Source of the DNA: Lysobacter enzymogenes
GTDB lineage: Bacteria; Pseudomonadota; Gammaproteobacteria; Xanthomonadales; Xanthomonadaceae
Length of the DNA stretch: 64,000 nucleotides
Assembly: GCF_023617245.1 (NCBI RefSeq)
Contig: NZ_CP067396.1
Span: 620,001 to 684,000, forward strand
Direction: 5' to 3'
Positions 18,655 to 27,716 of the stretch are shown piece by piece; position 1 is the first letter of the stretch; each line of letters opens with the position of its first letter. A program made the translations under genes and the position numbers. The notes below the pieces were generated by a model. That model saw nothing but the letters and a program-made list of their open reading frames with translations, made no database searches and had not been told where the DNA came from.

Positions 18655-19134
18655 ATGACCCCGAAGAACACCATCTGCCTGTGGTACGACGGCGCCGCTC
18701 TGGAAGCCGCCGAGTTCTATGCGAAGACGTTCCCGGACAGCGCGGTGACCGCGATCCATCATGCGCCCGGCGATTATCCCGACGGCCATCAGGGCGATGT
18801 GCTGACGGTGGAGTTCACGGTGGCGGGCATTCCGTGCGTGGGTTTGAACGGCGGGCCGGCGTTCAAGCACGACGAGGCGTTTTCGTTCCAGATCGCCACC
18901 GACGACCAGGCCGAGACCGATCGTTTGTGGGACGCCATCGTCGGCAACGGCGGCAAGGAAAGCGCCTGCGGCTGGTGCAAGGACAAGTGGGGCTTGTCGT
19001 GGCAGATCACGCCGCGCGCGCTGCTCGATGCGTTCACCGATCCGGACCGGGCCGCGGCCAAGCGCGCGTTCGACGCGATGATGACGATGGGCAAGATCGA
19101 CATCGCCAAGATCGAGGCGGCGCGCAGAGGGTGA
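18655..19134 (+). CDS. VOC-family (PhnB/3-dmu-9-like) protein
   Basis: 159 residues, ATG preceded by AGGAG. The pattern LWYDGAALEAAEFYAKTFPD, FTVAGIPCVGLNGGPAFKHD, WDAIVGNGGKESACGWCKDK and GLSWQITPRALLDAF is that of the 3-demethylubiquinone-9 3-methyltransferase-like branch of the vicinal oxygen chelate superfamily. These are usually not methyltransferases; the exact substrate is unknown. Monocistronic by appearance. Confidence 0.85.
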   Translation: MTPKNTICLWYDGAALEAAEFYAKTFPDSAVTAIHHAPGDYPDGHQGDVLTVEFTVAGIPCVGLNGGPAFKHDEAFSFQIATDDQAETDRLWDAIVGNGGKESACGWCKDKWGLSWQITPRALLDAFTDPDRAAAKRAFDAMMTMGKIDIAKIEAARRG

Positions 19135-19232
19135 TGCGGCTGCGATGACGGAGGCTTGCGGATCGGGCGGTATCGATCGGGCGGCGTTTCCCTGCGGTCC
19201 GACGATCGCCGCAGACCGGCGCCATCGCCGCG

Positions 19233-20780
19233 TCAGTCCATCTCCCCCGACCCGAACACCTCGTACCGCCCGATTCGTCCCACCTTCGCCGCCGCTTCCT
19301 GCACGTCCGCGCGGGCCAGCAACGCCTTGCGCGCTTCGCGATACGCCACATCCCCGGGCAACGGATCCGGCCGCCGGAACTCCTGCAGCCACAGCAGCGT
19401 CTCCACGCGCTCGTCCTGCGTCGCCAGCAGTTCGACAGTCAGTGCCGCCGCCTCGTCCAGCCTCTGCATCCGCAGCAGGCTTTCCAGGTAGACGCGCGGG
19501 CCGTCCTTGCGCTGTTCGCCGAGTTGGCGCAGGGCGCGGTCGGCGCCGCGGCGGTCGCCCTTGGCCTCGGCGGCGCACAGGCGCACGTTCTGCACGACCA
19601 GGCGCGCGTAAGCGTTGAGATCGGAGCCGATGCGGCCGAGCGCGGCGAGGGCATCGTCGGGGCGTTGCAGGCTGCAGTACAGCGAGGCGAGGTTGATGGT
19701 CTGGCTGACGTTGGGCAGGCCGTCTTCGGTGAGGCGGCTGGCGCGTTCGAGTTTGGCCACGGCGTCGTCGCCGCGGCCGAGGCGGCGCAGCGCGATCGCG
19801 GCGGTATTCATCAGCCAGGCGCGTTGGTGCGGGTCGTCGTAGTCGCTGTCGCTGCGCTGGTCGGCGTCCTGAGCCAGGGCGAGCACGCCGGCGTTGTCGC
19901 CGGCGGTCAGCAGCGCGTAGCTCAGCTGCACGCGGCTGTCGAGGCTGCGCGGGGCGAGTTCGGCTTTCTCGCGCTGGGCTTCGATCTGCCGGCGCGAGGC
20001 GTTGGCGATGTCGCTGGCCCAGCCGCCGTCCTGGGCGAGGAAGTCGAAGCGTTTGTCGATGCGCAAACGCACCAGCTGCATCGGATCGACGATGCGCTTG
20101 ACGACGGTGCGGGCCTCGTCGCGGCGGCCGCGTTCGACCAGCATTTCGACCAGGGCGAACCAGACCGGGCTGGCGTCGGCGGTGCGGTGGCTCCAGTTGG
20201 CGGCGTACAGCGCGCGCAGCAGGGTCAGGCGTTGCTCGGAGCCGTGCGGCAGTTCGGTCTGCAGGCGCGAGAGGATGTCGGAATTCACTTTCGCCAGCGA
20301 TTCCGGCCAGTACTCGACCAGCTGGACGAAGGCGTCGGCGGCGGCCTCGTAGTGTTTGAGGTCGTATTCGACCAGCGCCAGCCGGTACCAATCGTCGGGG
20401 GTGTTCTCGGCCGCGATGGCCTGGCGGTAGAGGCCGATGGCGCGCGGCATATGGCCGGTGACCGCGGCGGCCTGCGCGGCGGCGGCGAGCGCGACGCGCC
20501 GGTCGCCGGCGCCCAGGACGGCGAACGCCGGATGCTTGAACACCTCGGCGAACGCGGCGTCGGCTTGTTCGTAACGGCCTTCGCGCGAATGAGCGAGCGC
20601 GATGTTGATGCTCTCCAGGAACCGCGTGACCTCGGCTTCGACCGCGGCCTCGGTGTTGCGCGCGGTGGCGGGCTGCGCCGGCGCGGGCGCGGGCGGGGTT
20701 TGCTGCGCGGACGCGCCCGCGGAGGCGAGCGACAAGGTCAGGGCCAGGCCGCGGCCCGCGGCGCGAATTCGATGGTGCAT
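19233..20780 (-). CDS. exported TPR-repeat protein
   Basis: 515 residues from the ATG at 20780 (GGGGG upstream), followed by a signal peptide ending GASAQQ. Successive helical pairs with TPR character fill the protein: SREGRYEQADAAFAEVFKHP, LVEYDLKHYEAAADAFVQLV, NTAAIALRRLGRGDDAVAKL, ASLYCSLQRPDDALAALGRI. TPR proteins scaffold other proteins; the partner is unknown. The open frame continues past 20780 but would lose the signal peptide. Confidence 0.75.
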   Translation of the reverse strand: MHHRIRAAGRGLALTLSLASAGASAQQTPPAPAPAQPATARNTEAAVEAEVTRFLESINIALAHSREGRYEQADAAFAEVFKHPAFAVLGAGDRRVALAAAAQAAAVTGHMPRAIGLYRQAIAAENTPDDWYRLALVEYDLKHYEAAADAFVQLVEYWPESLAKVNSDILSRLQTELPHGSEQRLTLLRALYAANWSHRTADASPVWFALVEMLVERGRRDEARTVVKRIVDPMQLVRLRIDKRFDFLAQDGGWASDIANASRRQIEAQREKAELAPRSLDSRVQLSYALLTAGDNAGVLALAQDADQRSDSDYDDPHQRAWLMNTAAIALRRLGRGDDAVAKLERASRLTEDGLPNVSQTINLASLYCSLQRPDDALAALGRIGSDLNAYARLVVQNVRLCAAEAKGDRRGADRALRQLGEQRKDGPRVYLESLLRMQRLDEAAALTVELLATQDERVETLLWLQEFRRPDPLPGDVAYREARKALLARADVQEAAAKVGRIGRYEVFGSGEMD

Positions 20781-21539
20781 GCATCCCCCAGACGGCAGGC
20801 CGGCGCGGCCGCGTCGGTCCTTGGCGGCCATCGCAGCTGCGAACGGCGCGCCCAGCGGCCAAGCATACCGGTTGTCGTCGCGGACCAGGACCGCGTCGCG
20901 GCGCCTGCGGCGATACGGCCATAAGGCGCATGGGCGAGGTGTTGTCGATTCGTTGTCGCTTTCCGCAGGTAGCACTCGCGCGGATCTTCGCGAGCGAGCG
21001 AGATCCGTCGCGCTGCGCGAACCGCATCGCGACTGTCGATTGCCGCTTGCGAGCGCGCACGCGCGATCGAGCGCGATGTGGCCCTCGATCGCGACCGCGC
21101 GCCGCGCAGTAGCGCGCCGCCATGCCGGCCCACGCGACGTCGCCGCTCACGCCGATCTCTCGGTATACACGTGCGCTGCGTCCAATTCCGCGGCTCCGCG
21201 CGCGCCGGAAAAACGAACGCACGTGCCAGGCGAACCTCGTTGCATCGGCAGGCTTTCATTCGCCGCGTCACGCAAATGCGTCGTCGCCGCGGCGAGAAAG
21301 CGCTTCCCGTCGAGATTTAACAAACCCGGCGCGCAAGCGCTGTCCGACGCGCGCGGGCGCGGGCGTTGGCTACACAGCAACTTCCGTTTTGCGGATCGGC
21401 GGGCCGCACAGGCCGGCCCGTGCAGCCGCGGCGCGCGGAACTGGGCGTGCGCATGCGACAGGGACTCATCGGCGAAGTTGCGGGCATCACTCATGGCCTG
21501 GACGACAGGACGTTCCACCCATCCTAAGGAGAGTGTGCG
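20781..21539. other. long intergenic region, no gene identified
   Basis: 759 bases between the divergent TPR and protease genes, so both promoters lie here. Long open frames cross it but only as GC-driven extensions of antisense frames. One short inverted repeat is visible (GCGATCGAG at 21063 and its complement at 21084-21092). The stretch before 21540 ends in a strong AAGGAG ribosome-binding site. Confidence 0.5.
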
Positions 21540-23846
21540 ATGAGAGTTCCAAGCAAACACACGCCGTCCGGCGTGCGCTGGCTGCGCCGGTTCGCGATCG
21601 CGACCGTGCTGGCGGCGCTGCCGCTGGCCAGCGCGGTCGCGCGCATGACCGAGGCGCCACGCAGTTTCGCGCTGCAGGACAAGTCGCTCGACGCGGTGCA
21701 GCGCAAGACCCTGCCGAGCGTCGATCCGGCCCGGTTGCTGGCCGAGGACGAGATGCGGGCGAAGGCGGTCAGCGCGCCGCAGCCGCTGCGGTTCGCGGTG
21801 AACGCCGGCGTGACCTACGACACCGGCGGTTCCGGCACCTGGCACAAGCTGCCCGACGGCCTGCTGTGGCGCCTGCGCATCCACACGCCCGGCGCGACCA
21901 ACCACAACCTCGGCTTCACCCGCTACGACATGACGCCCGGCGCCAAGCTGTGGATCTACGATCCGGCCGGCAAGCACGTCGAAGGCGCGTACACCGCCAG
22001 GGACCGCAGCCAGCACGGCCGCTTGTGGACGCCGATGATCGAAGGCGACGAGGTCGTGGTCGAGCTGTTCGTGCCCAACGGCGCGGCCCAGCCGAAGCTG
22101 ACGCTCGGAGCGGTCAACCAGGGCTATCGCGATTTCACCGCCAAGAACTGGGACAAGCAGGGCAGCTGCAACAACGACGTGGTCTGCCCGGTCGCGGCCG
22201 GTTGGGGGCAGCAGATCCGTACGGTGGCGCGCTACGTGATCGGCGGCACCTCGCTGTGCAGCGGCCAGCTGGTCAACAACACCAGTTACGACTTCAAGCC
22301 GTATTTCCTCAGCGCCAACCACTGCGGCGTGACCACGGCCAACGACGACACCCTGGTGTTCTACTGGCAGTTCCACTCGCCGACGTGCGGCGCGCTCAGC
22401 GGCGGCAGCCTGGCGATCAACCAGACCGGCGCGACCTATCGCGCGTCGTATGCGCCGAGCGATTTCCTGCTGGTCGAGCTCAATGCGCCGCCGGTGGCGG
22501 GCTCCAATCCCTACTTCAGCGGCTGGGACATCAGCGGCACGGCGCCGGCCGCGACGGTCGGCATCCACCATCCCAGCGGCGACGAGAAGGCGATCTCGTT
22601 CAACAACAACGCGGTGACCTCGACCGCGTATCTGTCCAACACCGTCAGCGCCACCGCCAACCACTGGCGCGTGGACGCGTGGGAAAGCGGCACCACCGAA
22701 GGCGGTTCGTCCGGTTCGTGCCTGTGGGGCGCGAGCAGCAAGCGCTGCATCGGCCAGTTGCACGGCGGCTATGCCTCGTGCAGCGCGCCGACTACGTCGG
22801 ATTGGTACGGCAAGCTCAGCGTGAGCTGGAACGGCGGCGGCACGCCGGCGACCCGGCTCAAGGACTGGCTCGATCCGACCAACACCGGGGTGATCGGCAT
22901 CGACGGCGATCCGCACGTGACCACGCTCGACGGCGTGCGCTACGACTTCCAGGGCGCCGGCGAGTACACCGTGCTGCGCGATCCGGCCGGGGTGGAGATC
23001 CAGGCGCGGCAGACGCCGATCGCGACCTCGTTCAATCCCGGCGCCGATCCGTACAGCGGCCTGGCGACCTGCGTGAGCCTCAACAGCGCGGTCGCCGCGC
23101 GCGTCGGCAAGTACCGGGTGACCTACCAGCCCAACCTCAGCGGCCAGCCCGATCCCAAGGGCCTGCAGCTGCGCATCGACGGGCGGCTGGTGTCGCTGGG
23201 CACCGGCATCGACCTGGGCAACGGCGGCAGCATCAGCCCGACCTCGGCGCCGGGCGGGATCCGGGTGAGCTTCCCGGAGAAGTACAACCTGCAGGTGACG
23301 CCGGGCTGGTGGGCGTCGGAAGGCAAGTGGTACCTCAACATCGGGGTGACGCGTAAGCCGGCCGACGGCGCCGGCGGCGCGGGCGATGCCGAAGCGCCGC
23401 TCGGCGGCATCGGCGCGCCGCTGGCCGCGCAGAGCTGGCTGCCGCCGCTGCCCGACGGTTCGTCGCTGGGGCCGCGTCCGGCCGCGCTGGGCGACCGCTA
23501 CGAGCATCTGTACAAGAAGTTCGGCGAAGCCTGGCGGGTGAGCAACGCCAACACCTTGTTCGACTACGCGCCCGGCACTTCGACCGACACCTTCACCTTG
23601 AAGAGCTGGCCGAACGAGAACCCGCCGTGCAACCTGACCGGGCAGGTGCCGGTCAAGCCGCTGAGCCGCGAGATCGCGGTGCAGGAGTGCGCCATCGTCC
23701 GCGACGAGCGCATGCGCGGCAATTGCGTGTTCGACGTGATGATCACCGGCGAGCGCGGTTTCGCCCAGACCTATGCGCGCACGCAGGAGACCCAGGGGAA
23801 AGCCAAGGCGCAGGCCGAGGCGGCGCGGGGCGGCGCGTCGAAGTAA
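21540..23846 (+). CDS. secreted lysyl-endopeptidase-like serine protease fused to a von Willebrand type D-like domain
   Basis: 768 residues with a signal peptide, a propeptide region, then an S1-family peptidase resembling Achromobacter/Lysobacter lysyl endopeptidase. The triad reads H261 (LSANHCGV), D308 (YAPSDFLLVEL) and S391 (TTEGGSSGSCLWG), with the conserved IGQLHGGYASC after it and paired cysteines for disulfides. From about residue 455 the sequence GDPHVTTLDGVRYDFQGAGE opens a VWD-like domain of about 150 residues; the last 130 residues are unassigned. Such enzymes feed and arm predatory Lysobacter by degrading proteins after Lys. The VWD fusion is unusual and might tether or regulate the enzyme. 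AAGGAGAG precedes the ATG; a strong terminator follows. Confidence 0.85.
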   Translation: MRVPSKHTPSGVRWLRRFAIATVLAALPLASAVARMTEAPRSFALQDKSLDAVQRKTLPSVDPARLLAEDEMRAKAVSAPQPLRFAVNAGVTYDTGGSGTWHKLPDGLLWRLRIHTPGATNHNLGFTRYDMTPGAKLWIYDPAGKHVEGAYTARDRSQHGRLWTPMIEGDEVVVELFVPNGAAQPKLTLGAVNQGYRDFTAKNWDKQGSCNNDVVCPVAAGWGQQIRTVARYVIGGTSLCSGQLVNNTSYDFKPYFLSANHCGVTTANDDTLVFYWQFHSPTCGALSGGSLAINQTGATYRASYAPSDFLLVELNAPPVAGSNPYFSGWDISGTAPAATVGIHHPSGDEKAISFNNNAVTSTAYLSNTVSATANHWRVDAWESGTTEGGSSGSCLWGASSKRCIGQLHGGYASCSAPTTSDWYGKLSVSWNGGGTPATRLKDWLDPTNTGVIGIDGDPHVTTLDGVRYDFQGAGEYTVLRDPAGVEIQARQTPIATSFNPGADPYSGLATCVSLNSAVAARVGKYRVTYQPNLSGQPDPKGLQLRIDGRLVSLGTGIDLGNGGSISPTSAPGGIRVSFPEKYNLQVTPGWWASEGKWYLNIGVTRKPADGAGGAGDAEAPLGGIGAPLAAQSWLPPLPDGSSLGPRPAALGDRYEHLYKKFGEAWRVSNANTLFDYAPGTSTDTFTLKSWPNENPPCNLTGQVPVKPLSREIAVQECAIVRDERMRGNCVFDVMITGERGFAQTYARTQETQGKAKAQAEAARGGASK

Positions 23847-23888
23847 GTCCGCCGCGGCCGCGCCCGACGGGCGGGCCGCATCGCACGA

Positions 23889-23921
23889 CAACGCCGGGGC
23901 CCGCCCCGGCGTTGTTTTTTT
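23889..23921 (+). terminator. rho-independent terminator after the protease gene
   Basis: Arms CAACGCCGGGGC and GCCCCGGCGTTG pair over 12 bases with a two-base loop (or 11 with a four-base loop), followed by seven T residues, 43 bases after the stop. Confidence 0.9.
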
Positions 23922-24062
23922 GCGCCCGCCGCCGCGCGCCGCGACCGATGTTGCGCGACCGCAACGCGAATCTGCCAACCGCGCGGCATCCGCCGGCGCG
24001 TGCGCCGCGCTAAGCTGCGGCCGTCGCGGCCCCCGCCGCGGCGGACTCTCGCGGAGCCGGCC

Positions 24063-24311
24063 ATGGCCACGATGCGTTATCACGACGGGCAGGACGTGCG
24101 GTTGGGCGACGTGGCCAGCTTCGGCGCGCACGACACCTGCCGGGTGGTGGTGCTGATCGACGAACAGGCCGCGGTGGAGGGCTACATCGCCGACGAGTGG
24201 GCTTACCTCGGCGGCGGTTGCGTGCTTTTCGCGCACGACGCGGGGCTGGTGCACTATCCCGCCGACACGCTCGGCGAGGATGTCGGGGTGAGCCTGCTCG
24301 AACGCGCCTGA
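24063..24311 (+). CDS. small hypothetical protein
   Basis: 82 residues, acidic, no signal peptide or membrane segment. Hydrophobic strands alternate with short turns (VRLGDVASFGAHDTCRVVVL, EWAYLGGGCVLFAHDAGLVH), suggesting a compact beta fold; I recognise no named family. The ATG at 24063 follows GGAG. Convergent with the membrane protein gene 10 bases away. Confidence 0.6.
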   Translation: MATMRYHDGQDVRLGDVASFGAHDTCRVVVLIDEQAAVEGYIADEWAYLGGGCVLFAHDAGLVHYPADTLGEDVGVSLLERA

Positions 24312-24320
24312 GGTCCGGCC

Positions 24321-24959
24321 TCAACCGCGTCGCCGCGCCGCATCCTGCCGGTACAGGCGTACGAAGACGAAGCCCACGGTGGCGAAGCCCAGCGCCAACG
24401 GCAGCAGCTGCGACCACGGCTGGCCGAACCGCACCACGTTGCCGACCAGCGCCGACACCATGCCGAACAGCGCGGCGATGAGCTTGTAGCTGTGCTCGTA
24501 GCGCCACAGCCGGGCGAACCAGCGGCGCGGGAACAGCCAGCGCGCGGCGTCGTAGGCGACCACGCTGGCGAGCGCGCCGAGCGAGGAATACACCAGCATG
24601 TTCGCGCCGGCGGCCAGGACGATCGGCGCCAGCCACGCGCCCGCGGCGACGGCGGCCAGGGTCAGCGCGGCATCCGCGGCCTGCGGTCCGCGCTCGCGCG
24701 TGCGCGCCGAGCGCCAGCCGCCGAGCAGCTGATACAGCACCAGCACAGTCAGCGCGGCGAAGTTCGGCAGAAACCGGAACGCCGCCAATCCCAACGCGGC
24801 GGACAGGCAGACCACGAGGCCGGCGTAGCAGAAGCCGCGGCCCCAGCGCCGATGCGCGTCGCTGCCCTTGGCGTTGGCGAGCTGGTAGACGCCGATCGCC
24901 ATCGCGACCGAGCCGGCCAGCACGTGCAGGACGATGTTGAGCAGGTGCGGCGTGGACAT
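24321..24959 (-). CDS. DUF2306-like multi-pass membrane protein
   Basis: 212 residues with about six to seven hydrophobic helices and little soluble sequence. The start (NIVLHVLAGSVAMAIGVYQL, then HRRWGRGFCYAGLVV) resembles DUF2306-type membrane proteins, which are uncharacterised. No transport signature or metal site is obvious. The start at 24959 is chosen because the hydrophobic run begins there; the frame continues upstream only as antisense extension. Confidence 0.65.
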   Translation of the reverse strand: MSTPHLLNIVLHVLAGSVAMAIGVYQLANAKGSDAHRRWGRGFCYAGLVVCLSAALGLAAFRFLPNFAALTVLVLYQLLGGWRSARTRERGPQAADAALTLAAVAAGAWLAPIVLAAGANMLVYSSLGALASVVAYDAARWLFPRRWFARLWRYEHSYKLIAALFGMVSALVGNVVRFGQPWSQLLPLALGFATVGFVFVRLYRQDAARRRG

Positions 24960-25126
24960 CGGCAGGCGAGCGGCGAATTGCGGCGTTCGCATTGAGCCGT
25001 CGTCGGCGTCGGCGCGCCTGTGCCATTCGTCGGCCTGCCGACCGGCGCGCCCGAATCCGACGAATGCCGAACACCGGCCCGCGACGAGCGCGGACCGGTC
25101 GTGCCGGATCGATTGCGACAGCGCGG

Positions 25127-26260
25127 TTACAACGCCGCCGGTTGTTGCTGGGTCACGCAATGCACCATGCCGCCGTTGCGGTAGAGATTGCGCACGTCGA
25201 TGCCGATCACCGTGCGCCCCGGGAACGCGCGTTGCAGGATCGCCTTGGCCTTCGCGTCGTTGGGGTCCTTGTATTCGGGCATCAGCACCACGGTGTTGCC
25301 GACGTAGAAGTTCACGTACGAGCCCTTGTAGCCCAGCGCGTAGCCGTACTCGGTGACCACGTCGTTCGCGGTCAGCGGCAGCTGCACGAAGCGGTACGGC
25401 TTGCCGTCGACGTCGCTGGCGGCGTACAGCCGCTCGATGTCGGCGCCGGACAGGCCCCATTCGCGCAGGTCGGCGCGGCTCATGGTGACGATAGTGTCCG
25501 GCAGGCCGAAGCGGGCGAAGCCGTCGACGTGCATGTCGGTGATGTCCTCCTTGCCGCCGTCCTTGCCGTCGAGCCAGATGAATTTTTCGACGCCGAGCTG
25601 GTCGCGCAGCACTTGTTCGAGTTCGGCTTCGCTCAGTTCGGCATTGCGCTGCGGCTCGCGGGTCGAGCTGCGCGTGGCCAGCAGCGTGCCGCGGCCGTCG
25701 ACTTCGATCGCGCCGCCTTCCAGCACCACGTCGTTCAAGTCGATGCGCGGCAGGCCGAGCCGCTGCGCGACCGCGGCCGGCACGGTGTCGTCCTTGCGGT
25801 ACGGCGCGTCCAGGCCCCAACCGTTGAAGCCCCAATCGCCAATGGCGAGGCGGTCGTTGCGGTCGTAGACGAACAGCGGGCCGTTGTCGCGTACCCACAC
25901 ATCGTCGGTCGGACGGATCAGGAAGCTGACCCGGTCCAGCGCGACGCCGGCGGCGCCGAGCAGCTTGCGCACGCGCGCCTGTTCGCCGGCGTCGTAGACG
26001 ACGATGTGCACGCGCTCGCTGGCGATCAGCGCGCGGGTCATCGCCACCCAGGTCGGGTCGAGGCGGTCGCGGTAGGCGCGGCCGTAGGTGTTGGCGTGCG
26101 GCCACTGCAGCCAGGTGGCGTCGTGGCGCGCGGTCTCGTCGGGCATGTAGCCTGACTGGGCGCGCGCGGCGCCGGGCTGGCCCAGGGCGGCGGCGAACAG
26201 GGCGCCGGCGGCGAGGGCGAGCCAGGCGGGGCGGGCGGCGGGGAGGGTCGGGGTGGGCAT
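25127..26260 (-). CDS. exported agmatine deiminase / peptidyl-arginine deiminase family protein
   Basis: 377 residues. Guanidino-group hydrolases of this family convert agmatine to N-carbamoylputrescine or deiminate arginine residues. The catalytic set is complete: PTDDVWVRDNGPLFV (Asp for substrate guanidinium), ITDMHVDGFARF (His/Asp) and, near the C-terminus, the nucleophile in GGMVHCVTQQQP (C368). Unlike cytosolic agmatine deiminases it begins with a signal peptide (LALAAGALFAAALGQPGAAR), so it should act in the periplasm or outside. Whether it uses free agmatine or protein arginines cannot be told from sequence. Confidence 0.85.
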   Translation of the reverse strand: MPTPTLPAARPAWLALAAGALFAAALGQPGAARAQSGYMPDETARHDATWLQWPHANTYGRAYRDRLDPTWVAMTRALIASERVHIVVYDAGEQARVRKLLGAAGVALDRVSFLIRPTDDVWVRDNGPLFVYDRNDRLAIGDWGFNGWGLDAPYRKDDTVPAAVAQRLGLPRIDLNDVVLEGGAIEVDGRGTLLATRSSTREPQRNAELSEAELEQVLRDQLGVEKFIWLDGKDGGKEDITDMHVDGFARFGLPDTIVTMSRADLREWGLSGADIERLYAASDVDGKPYRFVQLPLTANDVVTEYGYALGYKGSYVNFYVGNTVVLMPEYKDPNDAKAKAILQRAFPGRTVIGIDVRNLYRNGGMVHCVTQQQPAAL

Positions 26261-26407
26261 GGCGGCGGGCCTGCGGGTTGGGGATGCCGCGCACCTTAGC
26301 CAGCGAACCTGATATCCAGCTGATACCGCCCGGGCGCGGCGCGAACCGGTTCATGCAAGGCTGGCGCTGCGGACGCGCCCCACCCGGACCGCCGCTGCGC
26401 CATCCCC

Positions 26408-26435
26408 CGTCATTCCGGCGAAAGCCGGAATCCAT
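26408..26435. repeat. dispersed CATTCCGGCGAAAGCCGGAA repeat
   Basis: A short hairpin (TTCCGGC...GCCGGAA) of a kind common in GC-rich proteobacterial intergenic DNA. Further copies lie at 59193-59219 and, degraded, near 58727. Confidence 0.7.
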
Positions 26436-26471
26436 CTTGATCTCGCTCTTGCGATCGACGCCGCCGCCCGT

Positions 26472-27716
26472 TCAAGCCCGCTCGCGCAAAACCAACTCCG
26501 CCCGCGCCCCACCCCCGGGCCGGTTCGACAACCGCAATTCGCCCCCGTGCAGCTGCGCCACGTGCTGCACGATCGACAAGCCCAGGCCGCTGCCTGGGCT
26601 GCCGGGTCCGGACACGAACGGCTCGCGCAGGCGCGCGAGCAGGTCGGCGGGGAAGCCGGGGCCGCGGTCTTCGACGATCACCTTGCCGGCTTCGACCATG
26701 ACCGAGACGGACGCGGCGGCGCCGGTCCTGACCGAATGCACCAGCGCGTTCTCGATCAGGTTGCGCACCGCGGTCTGGATCAGCCGCACGTCGGCGTTCA
26801 CCACCGACTCGGCCGCGTGGAACTCGATCTCGCGATCTTCCGGCAGTATCGCTTCGACCAGCAGATCCAACCGCACCGGTTCCTTGCTCGCCGGCGCGGC
26901 GGACGCATCCAGCCGCGCCAGCAGCAACAGCTTGTCGACCAGGCCGGCGGTCTGCGCCGCGACGCGTTCGACCTTGGCCAGCACCTGCGCCGCCGGCTCG
27001 CGCCCGTCGTGCGCGGTCTCGCACAGCGCCTGCAGCCGCGCCACCGGCGTGCGCAACTCGTGCGCCGCGGCGGCGAGAAAGCGCTCCTGCTGTTCGAACG
27101 AGGCGATGGCCGGCCGCAGCGAGCGCCGCGACAGCCAGTGGCCGACGAGGACGCCGAACAAGGCGAAGCCGAGCGCGATCAGCAGGGTGTGGCGCACGAA
27201 CGCGGCCTGCGCGGCGTCGCGCGCGGCGGGATCGGCCAGCACCAGGATCGTGGCGACGGGACGGTCGCGTTCGTCGTAGGTTTCCTTGGCCTGCAGCAGG
27301 TACGGCCGGCCGCCGCGGTCGCGGCCTTCCAGCGCGCCTTCGGGGCCGTCGCGCAACGCCGCGTCGGCGCTGGCGAAGGGATCGGCGAGGTCGAAGCGCG
27401 GCCGCTTCGGCGCCAGCAACACCTTCGCCGGTTCGCCGTTGCCGATCACCCAGACATCGGCGTCGGCGTCGAGCAAGCCGGGTTCCTTGCGCGCGGTTTC
27501 GTCGTGGAAGCGGCCTTGCGCGTCGAACCAGGTCAGCCCGTACACCGCGGTCGCGCGCAGACGCAGGCTGGAGGCGAGATCCAACTGCGCCAGCCGCGCA
27601 TGGGTCGCGATCGCCACCGCGCACAGCGCCGCCACGCACAGCAGCCAGGCCAGCGTCCACACCGCGCTCAGGCGCAGGTGCAGCCCGCGCAGCAGACGCT
27701 CACGAGCGCGCGGCAT
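26472..27716 (-). CDS. sensor histidine kinase
   Basis: 414 residues. Two membrane helices (about 16-38 and 176-194) bracket a periplasmic sensor of about 135 residues. The dimerisation box is FLAAAAHELRTPVARLQ with phospho-acceptor H219; the ATPase part shows NLIENALVHS (N box), VEDRGPGFP (G1) and GSGLGLSIV (G2). The periplasmic region is reminiscent of the QseC/PhoQ class but the signal is unknown. It overlaps the response-regulator gene by 17 bases and is downstream of it, so the two form one operon. Confidence 0.92.
   Translation of the reverse strand: MPRARERLLRGLHLRLSAVWTLAWLLCVAALCAVAIATHARLAQLDLASSLRLRATAVYGLTWFDAQGRFHDETARKEPGLLDADADVWVIGNGEPAKVLLAPKRPRFDLADPFASADAALRDGPEGALEGRDRGGRPYLLQAKETYDERDRPVATILVLADPAARDAAQAAFVRHTLLIALGFALFGVLVGHWLSRRSLRPAIASFEQQERFLAAAAHELRTPVARLQALCETAHDGREPAAQVLAKVERVAAQTAGLVDKLLLLARLDASAAPASKEPVRLDLLVEAILPEDREIEFHAAESVVNADVRLIQTAVRNLIENALVHSVRTGAAASVSVMVEAGKVIVEDRGPGFPADLLARLREPFVSGPGSPGSGLGLSIVQHVAQLHGGELRLSNRPGGGARAELVLRERA

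Noticed and set aside
21147..24254. Very long open frame on the minus strand across the protease gene
   Set aside because: Antisense to the well-supported protease; no recognisable domain, Arg/Ala/Gly-rich composition.
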